64,000 nt of DNA. It comes from Vibrio neptunius. GTDB lineage: Bacteria; Pseudomonadota; Gammaproteobacteria; Enterobacterales; Vibrionaceae. Shown one piece after another: positions 20,526 to 29,982 of the stretch; position 1 is the first letter of the stretch; each line of letters opens with the position of its first letter. A model generated the notes under the pieces. The model did no database searches and was not told the DNA's origin. It was given only the letters and a program-made list of their open reading frames with translations. The stretch spans positions 1 through 64,000 of the forward strand of contig NZ_JXXU01000016.1 in assembly GCF_000967495.1 (NCBI RefSeq), in the 5' to 3' direction. Made by a program: the position numbers and the translations under genes.

Positions 20526-20556
20526 GAAAAAGACGAGCTAAATGCTCGTCTTTTTT
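20526..20556 (+). terminator. Rho-independent terminator of pomAB
   Basis: AGACGAGC (20531-20538) and GCTCGTCT (20544-20551), loop TAAAT, then six T. Confidence 0.92.
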
Positions 20557-20665
20557 ATGGTCTTTGCTTCATGTATAATCTTGCGCCCTTAGAGGCAGCG
20601 TAACGCTAAGCTGCTAGGCTCAGTAGAGCGTGAGAATAGCAAACAGTAAACTTGTGAAGTGAATT

Positions 20666-22114
20666 ATGAAATTTATCGTAAAGCCCCATCCAGAAATTTT
20701 TGTAAAAAGTGAATCTGTGCGTAAGCGCTTCACAAAGATTCTTGAATGCAATATCCGTAACATTATTAAGAGTCGTACAGAGTCTGTTGCTGTTTTCAAC
20801 CGTCGTGACCATATTGAAGTTACAGCGGAGTCGGATGACTTCTACAAAGAAACAGTGGAAGTGCTGACTCAAACTCCAGGTATCCATCATGTATTGGAAG
20901 TTCAGCAGTCAGAGTTTAAAGATTTGCATGATATCTTCGAGCAGGTACTTGAACTTAATCGTCCTAGCCTTGAGGGAAAAACATTCGTTGTTCGAGCTAA
21001 GCGTCGCGGTAAGCACGACTTCACCTCCATCGAGCTGGAACGCTACGTTGGTGGTGGCCTGAACCAAGCGATTGAAAGTGCAAGCGTGAAACTGCGTAAT
21101 CCTGATGTGACGATCAAAGTAGAAGTGGCAAACGAAAAGCTCAACCAAGTAATTAAACGTTACAAAGGCTTGGGTGGTTTCCCTCTTGGTACCCAAGAAG
21201 ATGTATTGAGCCTGATCTCGGGTGGTTTTGATTCTGGTGTTTCAAGCTACCTACACATCAAGCGCGGTTCTAAAGTGCACTACTGCTTCTTTAACCTTGG
21301 TGGCCCTGCGCACGAAATCGGTGTTAAGCAGGTGTCACACTATCTGTGGAACAAGTATGGTTCTTCTGCCAAAGTACGCTTTATCTCGATTGATTTTGAG
21401 CCTGTCGTAGCTGAAATTCTTGAAAAGGTCGACGATGGCCAAATGGGGGTTATTCTCAAGCGTATGTTTATGCGTGCTGCTGGTATGGTCGCTGAGAAGT
21501 TTGGTATTCAGGCTTTGGTCACTGGTGAAGCAATAGGTCAAGTATCAAGTCAGACCCTAACTAACTTGCGCCATATTGATAACGTTACTGATACTTTGAT
21601 TCTACGCCCGCTTATTAACTGGGACAAAGAAGATATCATCAATTTAGCGCGCGATATCGGTACGGAAGACTTCGCCAAGACAATGCCTGAGTACTGTGGC
21701 GTGATTTCGAAGAAACCGACAGTGAAAGCCGTCAAAGCGAAACTTGACGCTGAAGAAGACAAGTTTGATTTTAGTATTCTTGAGCAAGTGGTCCGTGATG
21801 CTCGTCAGATGGACATCCGTGATATTGCGAAAGAGTCTGAAGAAGCGGCTCCTGAAGTAGAGCAAGTTCAAGCGGTTGAGCAGCATGCGACTGTACTCGA
21901 TATTCGTAGTCCAGAAGAAGAAGAAGATAATCCACTTGAGATCGACGGTGTTGAAGTGAAACACTTGCCTTTCTATAAGTTGGGTACACAGTTTGGTGAT
22001 TTAGATCAGACGAAGACTTACCTGCTGTACTGTGATCGTGGGGTTATGAGTCGTTTACAAGCGTTATATCTGCTAGACCAAGGTTTTACTAACGTTAAGG
22101 TTTACCGCCCTTAA
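20666..22114 (+). CDS. thiI: tRNA uracil 4-sulfurtransferase / thiamine sulfur carrier enzyme
   Basis: Makes 4-thiouridine at tRNA position 8 and passes sulfur to ThiS. Domain order in 482 residues: N-terminal ferredoxin-like and THUMP domains (to about 165), an ATP-pyrophosphatase domain with the PP-loop SGGFDSG at 185-191, the CGVISKKPT motif with the Cys equivalent to E. coli Cys344, and a C-terminal rhodanese domain with the persulfide Cys456 in YCDRG. Has its own upstream gap of 140 bp after the pomB terminator. Confidence 0.97.
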   Translation: MKFIVKPHPEIFVKSESVRKRFTKILECNIRNIIKSRTESVAVFNRRDHIEVTAESDDFYKETVEVLTQTPGIHHVLEVQQSEFKDLHDIFEQVLELNRPSLEGKTFVVRAKRRGKHDFTSIELERYVGGGLNQAIESASVKLRNPDVTIKVEVANEKLNQVIKRYKGLGGFPLGTQEDVLSLISGGFDSGVSSYLHIKRGSKVHYCFFNLGGPAHEIGVKQVSHYLWNKYGSSAKVRFISIDFEPVVAEILEKVDDGQMGVILKRMFMRAAGMVAEKFGIQALVTGEAIGQVSSQTLTNLRHIDNVTDTLILRPLINWDKEDIINLARDIGTEDFAKTMPEYCGVISKKPTVKAVKAKLDAEEDKFDFSILEQVVRDARQMDIRDIAKESEEAAPEVEQVQAVEQHATVLDIRSPEEEEDNPLEIDGVEVKHLPFYKLGTQFGDLDQTKTYLLYCDRGVMSRLQALYLLDQGFTNVKVYRP

Positions 22115-22134
22115 TACGGATTTTAAGCACCTAT

Positions 22135-22165
22135 AAAGCGCAAATCGTTCGGTTTGCGCTTTTTT
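22135..22165 (+). terminator. Rho-independent terminator of thiI
   Basis: AAAGCGCAAA and TTTGCGCTTT form a perfect ten-base stem with loop TCGTTCGG, then a T-run. Confidence 0.93.
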
Positions 22166-22219
22166 ATTTGTATGGCTTATTCATGATATTTAACGGGTAT
22201 CTTGATAAGTGAAATGGAT

Positions 22220-22422
22220 AAAAAAACACCGCCGTTAGGCGGTGCTAAATAATTTGACAGACAGGTCAAAATAAATACAGGAAGTATGTGTTTCGTCTCT
22301 AGCTAGAGAGGCGAAACTTGGTAGAAACCTACCTAACTCGAAATACGAGTTTGCAAACACAACATCGCAACAAAGTGCCAATTGATTCAAAAAAGAATCA
22401 AGCCGTTCTGGCTTTTGCTGCG
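22220..22422 (-). ncRNA. gcvB: GcvB small RNA
   Basis: Hfq-dependent RNA that represses many amino-acid and peptide transporter mRNAs. Read on the minus strand it shows all landmarks of GcvB: the G/U-rich seed region R1 (forward 22349-22373, containing GTTGTGTTTGCAA), the block ACTTCCTGTA and CCTGTCTGTC, and the 3' terminator GCACCGCCTAACGGCGGTGT with a U-run. The promoter is TTGCCT (22457-22452), 17 bases, TATATT (22434-22429). The predicted length of about 203 nt matches the 205 nt of E. coli. Its position divergent from gcvA is also conserved. Confidence 0.95.
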
Positions 22423-22428
22423 TGGGGA

Positions 22429-22494
22429 AATATAGAATTTCTCTGGTCGTCAGGCAATGGACATTTTATAATGTTTCAGATTAAAAAAACTAAT
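22429..22494. promoter_or_regulatory. Back-to-back gcvB and gcvA promoters
   Basis: The gcvB promoter (minus, TTGCCT-N17-TATATT at 22457-22429) and a perfect TATAAT -10 box for gcvA at 22467-22472 are ten bases apart. A CTAAT pentamer, the core of GcvA sites, is at 22490-22494. As in E. coli, GcvA probably controls both genes from here; that is inference. Confidence 0.7.
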
Positions 22495-22514
22495 CCAATT
22501 TATGGAAGGGTGCC

Positions 22515-23423
22515 ATGTCTAGAAGATTGCCACCTTTGAACTCTTTAAAAGTGTTCGAAGCTGCTGCACGTCATTTGAGCTTTACTAGAGCAGCAGAGGA
22601 GTTATTTGTGACTCAGGCTGCAGTTAGTCATCAAATTAAAGCGTTAGAGGAGTTTCTCGGCCTGAAACTGTTCAGGAGACGCAACCGTTCATTGCTGCTA
22701 ACGGAAGAAGGTCAAAGCTACTTTCTGGATATCAAAGATATCTTTACTTCGCTTTCAGAAGCGACAGATAAAGTGCTAGAGCGCAGTGAAAAAGGCGCAT
22801 TGACTATCAGCCTACCGCCCAGCTTCGCGATTCAATGGCTAGTTCCGCGTCTAGCCGACTTTAATCAACAGGAACCGGATATTGATGTTCGTATTAAAGC
22901 AGTAGACATGGATGAAGGCTCACTTACTGACGATGTAGACGTTGCGATTTACTATGGTAGAGGAAATTGGCCGGGGTTACGTGCGGATAAATTGTATCAA
23001 GAATTTCTTATCCCGCTCTGCTCTCCATCTCTGTTGTTGAGCAATAAACCATTAGAAACTCTAAGTGACCTTAAGCACCATACATTGCTTCATGATACTT
23101 CGCGAAAAGATTGGAAGCAGTTTGCTAAAGAACACGGTATTGAAGGCATTAACGTTAATCACGGCCCTATATTCAGTCATTCGACTATGGTGTTGCAAGC
23201 TGCAGCACATGGGCAGGGAGTTGCGTTAGGTAACAACGTCTTAGCTAAGCCAGAAATGGAAGCGGGACGACTGATTGCGCCATTTGATGAGCTGTTAGTG
23301 TCTAAGAACGCGTTCTACGTGGTGTGTCACGACAAACAGGCTGACATGGGGCGCATTGCCACATTCCGTGACTGGATGCTTGCCAAGGCACAAAGTGAGC
23401 AAGAGGAGCTACTGGATGACTGA
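22515..23423 (+). CDS. gcvA: LysR-type regulator GcvA
   Basis: Transcription factor for glycine cleavage genes and for gcvB. 302 residues: N-terminal winged helix-turn-helix with LPPLNSLKVFEAAARHLSFT, the typical GcvA opening, and TQAAVSHQIKALE as recognition helix; then a periplasmic-binding-protein-like effector domain (about 90-295). The ATG is preceded by GGAAGGG. The last eight bases overlap the following hydrolase gene. Confidence 0.94.
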   Translation: MSRRLPPLNSLKVFEAAARHLSFTRAAEELFVTQAAVSHQIKALEEFLGLKLFRRRNRSLLLTEEGQSYFLDIKDIFTSLSEATDKVLERSEKGALTISLPPSFAIQWLVPRLADFNQQEPDIDVRIKAVDMDEGSLTDDVDVAIYYGRGNWPGLRADKLYQEFLIPLCSPSLLLSNKPLETLSDLKHHTLLHDTSRKDWKQFAKEHGIEGINVNHGPIFSHSTMVLQAAAHGQGVALGNNVLAKPEMEAGRLIAPFDELLVSKNAFYVVCHDKQADMGRIATFRDWMLAKAQSEQEELLDD

Positions 23424-24039
23424 TTTTCTGATTGATGGTGAGCAAGGTAGACCCGTTTTTATTTTTGCTCACGGTGCGGGAGCCGGTATGGATCATGATT
23501 TCATGACGGTGGTAGCGAAAGGGTTAGCGAAGAAAGGGATTCAAGTTGTCCGTTTTAACTTCCCATATATGGTTAAACGCGCCGAAGATGGCAAACGTCG
23601 CCCGCCAGATCGAGCGCCCAAGCTTCTAGAAGCGTATCAGGCCGTAATTGGCGAGTTTTCTGATGTACCTGTTGTGATTGGCGGGAAATCCATGGGCGGG
23701 CGCATGGCCAGCTTGCTTGCTGAAGATGGTAACGTGGCAGCGATTGCCTGTTTAGGCTTTCCTTTTCATCCACCGGGTAAACCCGAAAAATACAAAGGCG
23801 AGCATCTGGCGACGCTCAATAAGCCGTGTTTAATCCTTCAGGGGGAGAGGGATACTTTTGGTAAGCAGGATGAGTTTAAAGATTTCGCTCTCTCAGATGA
23901 CATCAAGGTGAAATTTATCCCTGATGGCGATCATAGTTTCAAACCTAGAAAGAGCTCTGGTCATACCGAAGCGGGCAATATCGCTCTGGCGGTTGAGCAT
24001 CTAGCGGATTTTATATTGGAGAGCCATGGTGAAAAGTAA
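23416..24039 (+). CDS. Alpha/beta-fold hydrolase (KANL3/Tex30-like)
   Basis: 207 residues from the ATG at 23416 inside the end of gcvA; an upstream in-frame ATG at 23356 would overlap gcvA by 68 bases. The oxyanion segment HGAGAGMDHDFM, the nucleophile elbow GGKSMGGRMA (Ser), a late Asp in QGERDTFG and the final His in DGDHSFKP make a complete catalytic triad. The family contains dienelactone-hydrolase-like proteins, mostly uncharacterised; substrate unknown. It sits in a coupled run gcvA-hydrolase-ygdD-rlmM. Confidence 0.85.
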   Translation: MTDFLIDGEQGRPVFIFAHGAGAGMDHDFMTVVAKGLAKKGIQVVRFNFPYMVKRAEDGKRRPPDRAPKLLEAYQAVIGEFSDVPVVIGGKSMGGRMASLLAEDGNVAAIACLGFPFHPPGKPEKYKGEHLATLNKPCLILQGERDTFGKQDEFKDFALSDDIKVKFIPDGDHSFKPRKSSGHTEAGNIALAVEHLADFILESHGEK

Positions 24040-24427
24040 GCAGCTACTTACCGTTGGTGGTTTATTTGCCGGAGTTAGCGTCGCACTCGGCGCTTTTGCC
24101 GCTCACGGGTTAAAGCAATCACTATCGCCTTATTTAGTGGATGTCTTTAATACAGGCGTTCAGTATCAATTTATTCATGCTCTAGCGATTTTACTTTGTG
24201 GAGTCTTACTTAGGATAGGCATGGTTGAGAAAGCACAAAAATATTTCGCCCTTGCTGCAAATTGTTTTATCATCGGCATCTTTTGTTTTAGTGGCAGCCT
24301 TTACGCCCTTGCATTAACCGCAATCAAATGGTTTGGACCTATCACTCCATTCGGCGGTTTGACCTTTATGCTTGGCTGGGGACTGTTTGTTTTCGCAGCG
24401 TTACAGATTAAAGAGGTGAATCAGTGA
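24026..24427 (+). CDS. ygdD: DUF423 inner-membrane protein (YgdD)
   Basis: 133 residues with four hydrophobic segments and the family opening [20 protein letters not shown], typical of DUF423/YgdD. Function unknown. The start overlaps the hydrolase by 14 bases and the end overlaps rlmM by four bases (GTGA), so translation is coupled along the run. E. coli has the same gcvA-ygdD-rlmM order. Confidence 0.88.
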   Translation: MVKSKQLLTVGGLFAGVSVALGAFAAHGLKQSLSPYLVDVFNTGVQYQFIHALAILLCGVLLRIGMVEKAQKYFALAANCFIIGIFCFSGSLYALALTAIKWFGPITPFGGLTFMLGWGLFVFAALQIKEVNQ

Positions 24428-25515
24428 AACACTTAATGCTCTACTGCCGATCTGGTTTTGAAAAAGAGTGTGCTGGAGAGATTCAGGATCGCGCAACTCA
24501 ACTTGAAGTGTTTGGCTTCCCTCGTGTAAAGAACAACACTGGTTACGTACTGTTTGAATGTTATCAGCCGGGTGATGCGGAACGTCTGGCGAAAGAACTC
24601 GACTTTAAGTCTTTGATTTTCGCACGTCAGATGTTTGCAGTTGCGGTGGAGATTAAAGACCTTCCACGCGAAGACCGCATTTCTCCTATTTTAGAAGAGC
24701 TCAGCGAGGTTGAATCTTTCCCACGCTGTGGCGATATCCGCATCGAAACACCAGATACCAACGAAGCGAAAGAACTGCTTAAGTTTTGTCGTAAGTTCAC
24801 GGTTCCTATGCGTCAAGCCATGCGCGGCAAAGGCATTTTGTTGCCGAAAGACAGCCCTAAAAAGCCTGTTCTGCACATTTGTTTTGTCGCTCCTGGTCAC
24901 TGCTTTGTCGGTTATTCTTTGCCAAGCAATAACTCACAGTTTTTTATGGGGATTCCACGTCTCAAATTCCCTGCAGATGCACCAAGCCGATCAACGCTTA
25001 AGTTAGAAGAAGCGTTTCATGTCTTCATTCCAAGAGAAGAATGGGATGAACGTCTGGCTGCTGGTATGTGGGGTGTTGATTTGGGCGCGTGCCCGGGAGG
25101 TTGGACTTATCAGCTGGTTAAGCGCTCGATGTTTGTTCACGCGGTGGATAACGGCATGATGGCTGATAGCCTGATGGAAACGGGTCAGGTTAAGCATCAT
25201 CAGGAAGATGGCTTCAAATTTGAGCCTGCACGTAAAAACGTGACTTGGTTAATTTGTGACATGGTAGAGAAGCCATCTCGCGTTGCTCAATTGATGGGTG
25301 AGTGGATCATCAGCGGTTGGGCTAAAGAAGCTCTGTTTAACCTGAAATTGCCAATGAAAGGTCGTTACGATGAAGTTCTGGAAGATATTGAAAACCTCAA
25401 GATCTTCCTGATTGAGAATAAAGTGAAATTTAAGCTCCAGGCGAAACACCTTTACCACGATCGTGAAGAGATCACGGTACATGTTCAGTGTTTATCGAAC
25501 ATCTCGCCAAGATAA
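24424..25515 (+). CDS. rlmM: 23S rRNA C2498 2'-O-ribose methyltransferase
   Basis: Methylates the ribose of C2498 in 23S rRNA. 363 residues: an N-terminal THUMP-type region to about 170 and a C-terminal Rossmann methyltransferase domain with the SAM loop [14 protein letters not shown]. The catalytic Lys of RrmJ-type enzymes is in [16 protein letters not shown] start within the ygdD stop region. A terminator follows at once. Confidence 0.95.
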   Translation: MKHLMLYCRSGFEKECAGEIQDRATQLEVFGFPRVKNNTGYVLFECYQPGDAERLAKELDFKSLIFARQMFAVAVEIKDLPREDRISPILEELSEVESFPRCGDIRIETPDTNEAKELLKFCRKFTVPMRQAMRGKGILLPKDSPKKPVLHICFVAPGHCFVGYSLPSNNSQFFMGIPRLKFPADAPSRSTLKLEEAFHVFIPREEWDERLAAGMWGVDLGACPGGWTYQLVKRSMFVHAVDNGMMADSLMETGQVKHHQEDGFKFEPARKNVTWLICDMVEKPSRVAQLMGEWIISGWAKEALFNLKLPMKGRYDEVLEDIENLKIFLIENKVKFKLQAKHLYHDREEITVHVQCLSNISPR

Positions 25516-25541
25516 AAAACGCTCCCTCGGGAGCGTTTTTT
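25514..25541. terminator. Terminator of rlmM (bidirectional shape)
   Basis: AAAACGCTCC and GGAGCGTTTT with loop CTCG, A-run before and T-run after. Confidence 0.92.
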
Positions 25542-25767
25542 ACATTTGCTCTGATGTCGGCCACATCTCCCAAAGCTGGGACTCCATTGAACTCTCAACG
25601 CTATCACTAAGTAGTGAGAAGAAGTCCAGCCCGGTTTGTTGTTCGACATCGTCAATAGTGGTGACAAAGCTTGCCAGTTCGCTACTGGAAACATCTCGAT
25701 GTGGGACGACAAACGCATCGTTGAAGTAGGGATCAAGAATGACTTTATAGAAGAGATTTGGAACCAC
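25540..25767 (-). pseudogene. Remnant of a DNA/RNA non-specific endonuclease (C-terminus only)
   Basis: A 75-codon frame whose sequence (VVPNLFYKVILDP, FVVPH, VSSSELASFVTTIDDVEQQTGLDFF) matches the C-terminal part of NUC1/NucA-family endonucleases as I know the family. The catalytic region (DRGH and the metal-binding Asn) is absent: an in-frame TGA stands two codons before the GTG at 25767 and the DNA further upstream is AT-rich and unrelated. I read it as a gene truncated from the 5' side. A short expressed peptide cannot be excluded, but no ribosome binding site is visible. Confidence 0.7.
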
Positions 25768-25879
25768 GATATCTCAATCTGGTATTGATTTGGTGAGTGT
25801 TAACTATTTAAAAGAAAAGGATTTTACAACAGATTTTATAAACACTGTTTTATAATTAAAGGCCTTAGCTTGAGATGCG

Positions 25880-26665
25880 TTAGGTTGAAGGAGTATGGGG
25901 GCCAGTAAAGCGAATATCTTGTAGATTGAAACCCAACTCAATGTTTGTTTTCAGCGCCGAAACTTTTTTGCATCGGCGGGCGGAATCGATGTGCTCATCG
26001 AGTTTCTTACGATATTTAGCGACTAGCTCATCGGATGCATAGGCTTTTTCAATATCTTCAAACTGGGTAAGGATTTCTTTGGCCGCCTTCGGTCCAACAC
26101 CGGGGACTCCCGGCACCTGACTGGAACTCACGCCAGTCAGCCCCCAGTAGTCAGACAACTGAGAGGGTTTGACGCCGAACTCTTTATCGATAAAAGGTGC
26201 ATCAAGCCAACGATGTTGAAAGTAATCGCGGATCTGTAAAGTCGGTGACAGCAGCTGGCAGTAGCCCTTATCTGTTGAGATGATCGTCACTTTTTCTTTA
26301 TGACTCGCCACTTTCATTGCCAACGTTGCCACCAAATCATCGGCTTCATCGCCTTCAGAGAGCAGAGAGTCAATCCCCAGTTCCCACCATGCTTGCTGAA
26401 TTGCATCCAAGCCGTTAAGCAATGGCTCTGGCATGGGTTTGCGGTTTTGCTTGTACTCAGGGAGCACTGCAGCGCGCCAACCTCTTTCTTGGAGGTGATG
26501 GTCGAATACTGCAATGATATGCGTTGGCTGCGATTCGCTGATGATTCGATTCAATGTTCGTGTGGTTGTGGTAATGGTTCTTGCTATATCGTTTGGGTCG
26601 GGTTGCGCCGAATGGACGCGTCGAATCAGGTTCAAAGCATCAATAATAACAAGATGAATAGACAT
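25880..26665 (-). CDS. xni: Flap endonuclease Xni
   Basis: Stand-alone 5'-3' nuclease-like protein related to the N-terminal domain of DNA polymerase I. 261 residues; Asp-rich metal motifs such as LVIIDALNLIRR and EGDEADDLVATLA are present, then the helix-hairpin-helix GVSSSQVPGVPGVGPKAAKEIL. The start codon lies only nine bases beyond the T-run of the ppnN terminator and has no Shine-Dalgarno sequence, which is odd. E. coli has xni and ppnN (ygdH) in the same neighbourhood. Confidence 0.93.
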   Translation of the reverse strand: MSIHLVIIDALNLIRRVHSAQPDPNDIARTITTTTRTLNRIISESQPTHIIAVFDHHLQERGWRAAVLPEYKQNRKPMPEPLLNGLDAIQQAWWELGIDSLLSEGDEADDLVATLAMKVASHKEKVTIISTDKGYCQLLSPTLQIRDYFQHRWLDAPFIDKEFGVKPSQLSDYWGLTGVSSSQVPGVPGVGPKAAKEILTQFEDIEKAYASDELVAKYRKKLDEHIDSARRCKKVSALKTNIELGFNLQDIRFTGPHTPST

Positions 26666-26674
26666 AAAAATCAG

Positions 26675-26701
26675 AAAAAAAATAAGGGCCAGAGGCCCTT
26701 A
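26675..26701 (-). terminator. Terminator of ppnN just upstream of xni
   Basis: On the minus strand TAAGGGCC and GGCCCTTA form a stem with a three-base loop, followed by eight T (forward A-run 26675-26682). It separates ppnN from xni. Confidence 0.9.
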
Positions 26702-26735
26702 TTGTAAAGCATGAAAAACAGATTACCAGCTGCGA

Positions 26736-28097
26736 TCAGCTTGTCTTTATTTGATAGCATGGCTCGTAAGCGGTGCCACCAGGTAACTTCATACGATCCT
26801 GAGCAACAAAGTCGCGTAGCAACTTGTCCATTTTCTTCATCAGCGCAACATCCCCATCAAGCACAAACGGGCCATGACGCTCAATCTCACGAATACCTTC
26901 TGCTTTTACGTTACCTGCTACGATACCTGAAAAGGCTTGTCTAAGAGCGGCTGATAGGTTTTCAGGGCGTTGATTTAGGTGCAGATCAAGACTTGCCATA
27001 TTGTCGTGGGTTGGCTCGAAAGGCAGTTGAAACTCCGGCTCTATCTTAAGTGACCAATTGAAGCTATACGCATCACCTGTGTCTTTACGGTGCTGGCGAA
27101 CATCTGCCATACCGCGCTTCATAATTTGCGCTACTTTTTCTGGATCATCAACGACAATCTCGTAGTGTCGCTGAGCATCTTCACCTAAAGTTTCACCGAT
27201 GAATCGGTCAATGGAGCGGAAGTATTCTTCGCTCTCTTTCGGTCCCGTAAGGACGATAGGTAATGGTTGATGCGCATTGTCTGGATGCATCATGATACCA
27301 AGAATGTAAAGTAGTTCCTCTGCGGTTCCTGCTCCGCCTGGGAAGATCACGATACCATGTGCCATACGCACAAAGGCTTCGAGACGTTTCTCGATATCTG
27401 GCATGATCACCAGTTCATTGACGATTGGGTTGGGTGGCTCAGCCGCAATGATGGATGGTTCGGTGAGACCCAAATAACGTTGATCGTAGTAGCGTTGTTT
27501 TGCATGGCCAATCGCCGCTCCTTTCATTGGCCCTTCCATTGCCCCTGGTCCACAACCTGTACAGATGTTGAGTTCACGCAAGCCGAGCTCATGACCGACT
27601 TCTCGTGTGTATTGGTACTCAGTCGCATTGATAGAGTGTCCACCCCAACAAACGACAAGATTAGGTTCAATACCTGGAGTCAGGGCTCCGGCATTGCGTA
27701 ATATGCCAAATACCAAGTTGGTAATGTGGCTGGCATTGGTTAGGTTGAGGCGTTGATTGTCTGCAAGGTGCATGTTGACGTAGACAATATCGCGCAGCAC
27801 AGAGAATAGATGTTCCTGAATACTTTTGATGATGTGTCCATCGACGAAAGCATGTTCAGGCGCATGATTGAGTTCTAACTTTATTCCACGCTCGCGACGA
27901 ACAACATTGACGTCAAACGACTTATATTTATCGAGCAGTTCTTTGGAGTTATCTGTGTGGCTGCCTGAATTCAGTACCGCAAGTGTACAATTTCGGTAGA
28001 GCTGATAAAGATCACTGGCGGCAGTCTTTTTAAGACGCTCAACTTCGAGCTGAGAAAGCAGATCCATACTACCAGCCGGACTGATATGCGTGATCAT
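26736..28097 (-). CDS. ppnN: Pyrimidine/purine nucleotide 5'-monophosphate nucleosidase
   Basis: Hydrolyses nucleoside monophosphates to base and ribose 5-phosphate; the E. coli enzyme (YgdH) is activated by (p)ppGpp. 453 residues. The LOG-type lysine-decarboxylase-like core is clear: [12 protein letters not shown] and [16 protein letters not shown] (the PGGxGTxxE motif). N- and C-terminal YgdH extensions are present. Strong ribosome binding site AAGGAGGT seven bases before the ATG. Confidence 0.95.
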   Translation of the reverse strand: MITHISPAGSMDLLSQLEVERLKKTAASDLYQLYRNCTLAVLNSGSHTDNSKELLDKYKSFDVNVVRRERGIKLELNHAPEHAFVDGHIIKSIQEHLFSVLRDIVYVNMHLADNQRLNLTNASHITNLVFGILRNAGALTPGIEPNLVVCWGGHSINATEYQYTREVGHELGLRELNICTGCGPGAMEGPMKGAAIGHAKQRYYDQRYLGLTEPSIIAAEPPNPIVNELVIMPDIEKRLEAFVRMAHGIVIFPGGAGTAEELLYILGIMMHPDNAHQPLPIVLTGPKESEEYFRSIDRFIGETLGEDAQRHYEIVVDDPEKVAQIMKRGMADVRQHRKDTGDAYSFNWSLKIEPEFQLPFEPTHDNMASLDLHLNQRPENLSAALRQAFSGIVAGNVKAEGIREIERHGPFVLDGDVALMKKMDKLLRDFVAQDRMKLPGGTAYEPCYQIKTS

Positions 28098-28244
28098 AGT
28101 AACCTCCTTGATGAGAGAAAACTTCTCTACAAAACTCTTCTTATAATGGTTGTGACTCTGCGTATGCGTCGCCGTTAATAGCGCATTGTAAATACGACAG
28201 GTACTAACAATCTTAGCATGCTTTGAAGGATATAAAAGGCTAAC

Positions 28245-28268
28245 TGATTGATATAACTAGATCAATCA
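28245..28268. repeat. Inverted repeat between ppnN and the GGDEF gene
   Basis: TGATTGAT (28245-28252) and ATCAATCA (28261-28268) with an eight-base spacer. On the minus strand it is followed at a distance by TTTTAT. It could end the GGDEF transcript weakly or be a binding site for the ppnN promoter. Confidence 0.4.
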
Positions 28269-28305
28269 CGCTGTGGATGGCTTTTGAAGAAAGCAGAGAA
28301 GAGCG

Positions 28306-29871
28306 TTATTTCCACACTAGCTGGTTCGGGCCTATGGTCTTCGCTTCGTTTAATACGCGATTTAAACGCTCCAACACTTCTTCCGGTGTGTCAGATTCTT
28401 TAAAGCCTGTGCTTGAAGCAGACATAGTAATAACAAGGTTTTGTTCACGAAACTTGAACGGTAGTTTTGCAACTTTGCTTTGAATACTTTGGATAGTATT
28501 AAAGCAGTCACTATCTGAGCCGTCTGGCATTAGCAAAATGAATTCTTCTCCAGAAAAGCGTGCCACGGTGTCAGTGTCAGATAGCTCTTTTTTTATCGTA
28601 CGGGCAATGATCTTCAGTGCTTTGTCACCTGCGGTATAGCCAAAGCTGTCATTAATCGATTTAAAACCGTCAATATCGAGCATAACAATACGTAGGTTGT
28701 TCTGTGACCGGATCCAACGTCGGTATTCCAATTCCAAGCGATCATTAAAAGCGGTACGATTGTACACTTTGGTAAGCGGATCCAGTAGGACCCTCTGTGC
28801 TTGATCTTCGAGGCGGCGACGATAATCTTGTGTGACTTCGAATAAGGCTTCCAGCTGGTTTTTGCCATACCCCATACGTTCAATCAGAGCTTGTTCACGT
28901 TGCTCGGCGTGATGGAGGCGTTCAGAAAGAGAACTCAGTTTCGCCAGTATTGGGTTGAGTTGTGTTTGTAGCAAATCGAGGGAGCTAGCACTGTCGACTT
29001 TTGCTTTAGTCTCAGCAACTAATTCATCCAGTTCACTATTCATGTCCTGACGATGCTCAAAGTAGGTTTGACTTTGATCGACATTCTGGGAAGAACTTTT
29101 TAGCGTCGAGGAAAGCGATGCATTGACTTGCTCCAAGAACTGCTCTGAGGTTTTTCGTTCATATTTAGTGCCATCGATGACTAACTTCAGTACCTGAAGA
29201 GTCAGTTCAATCAACACATGCGTATTGACACCGAGGAGCAACTTAGCGCGAATATCTGTCAGTAAGTCACCAGATTCACCTTCAAAGTCCAGTTCAGTGA
29301 TGACGTGTTGTAGTTCATCCGACAGGCGCAACAACAGCTCTTTGTCAGCGCTGCTAGTGATCTGGTTACTGGCCGAGTCAGGGTTGGATGTGATGATTTT
29401 CAAGGAGCGTTCGTAAATCGCGAGCAACTTCATTGCTGAGTCTGCTTTAGGGCGCTCGACGCCACTAGAATAGCTGAGCAAATCGCGTAGGTCGCGTTTT
29501 ACTTTTGCTGGCAGGCCCGTTACTCGTAACAGAGTTTCGCCGCTGTGTTTTATCTGGGAGTCCAGATGCTCAGTCTGTTTTTCCATAGCCACACTCTGTT
29601 GCTTGAGCAAACGCTCAAGCACTGCCAGCTTCGGGATCAGTGAACTGACGTCTTTTTGTTGCTCTATCGCTTGTCTAAGTTCGGTTAGCCCTGACTTTAG
29701 TCTTGGATCTTCACCGCCACATGCATCACTCAGTGACGCAAGGATACGCTTTAATACCTTTTGTTCTCTTTTAAATTTGAACGAGGTATCTCTTTGTGTC
29801 AATCGAACCTGCTCTAATTGAGATTTCAGATTGTGCAGCTGTGACTGAATATCTTGCTCGAGGACGTCCAT
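28306..29871 (-). CDS. Diguanylate cyclase with N-terminal coiled coil (GGDEF)
   Basis: 521 residues without membrane segments. The first 350 are mainly helical, with coiled-coil stretches at both ends (about 1-40 and 265-350) and a helical region in between. The GGDEF domain (about 355-521) begins DPLTKVYNRTAFNDRL and has SGEEF at 440-444, a form found in active cyclases. The inhibitory I-site RxxD is replaced by SDTD, so product inhibition is probably lost. It should make cyclic di-GMP from GTP. Transcribed in the same direction as the TPR gene upstream, with a 111-bp gap. Confidence 0.88.
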   Translation of the reverse strand: MDVLEQDIQSQLHNLKSQLEQVRLTQRDTSFKFKREQKVLKRILASLSDACGGEDPRLKSGLTELRQAIEQQKDVSSLIPKLAVLERLLKQQSVAMEKQTEHLDSQIKHSGETLLRVTGLPAKVKRDLRDLLSYSSGVERPKADSAMKLLAIYERSLKIITSNPDSASNQITSSADKELLLRLSDELQHVITELDFEGESGDLLTDIRAKLLLGVNTHVLIELTLQVLKLVIDGTKYERKTSEQFLEQVNASLSSTLKSSSQNVDQSQTYFEHRQDMNSELDELVAETKAKVDSASSLDLLQTQLNPILAKLSSLSERLHHAEQREQALIERMGYGKNQLEALFEVTQDYRRRLEDQAQRVLLDPLTKVYNRTAFNDRLELEYRRWIRSQNNLRIVMLDIDGFKSINDSFGYTAGDKALKIIARTIKKELSDTDTVARFSGEEFILLMPDGSDSDCFNTIQSIQSKVAKLPFKFREQNLVITMSASSTGFKESDTPEEVLERLNRVLNEAKTIGPNQLVWK

Positions 29872-29982
29872 GAAAATCTATACTTATGAAGATAAGATCG
29901 AAGAGGATCTTATTAATTAATCGAACGATAATAACAAATAAAATTACCGCGTCACGTTCAACATTATCCGTTTGAGCAGCTT

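Noticed and set aside
20557..20665. Thiamine (TPP) riboswitch before thiI
   Set aside because: The gap is only about 110 bp, and no THI-box core sequence was seen.
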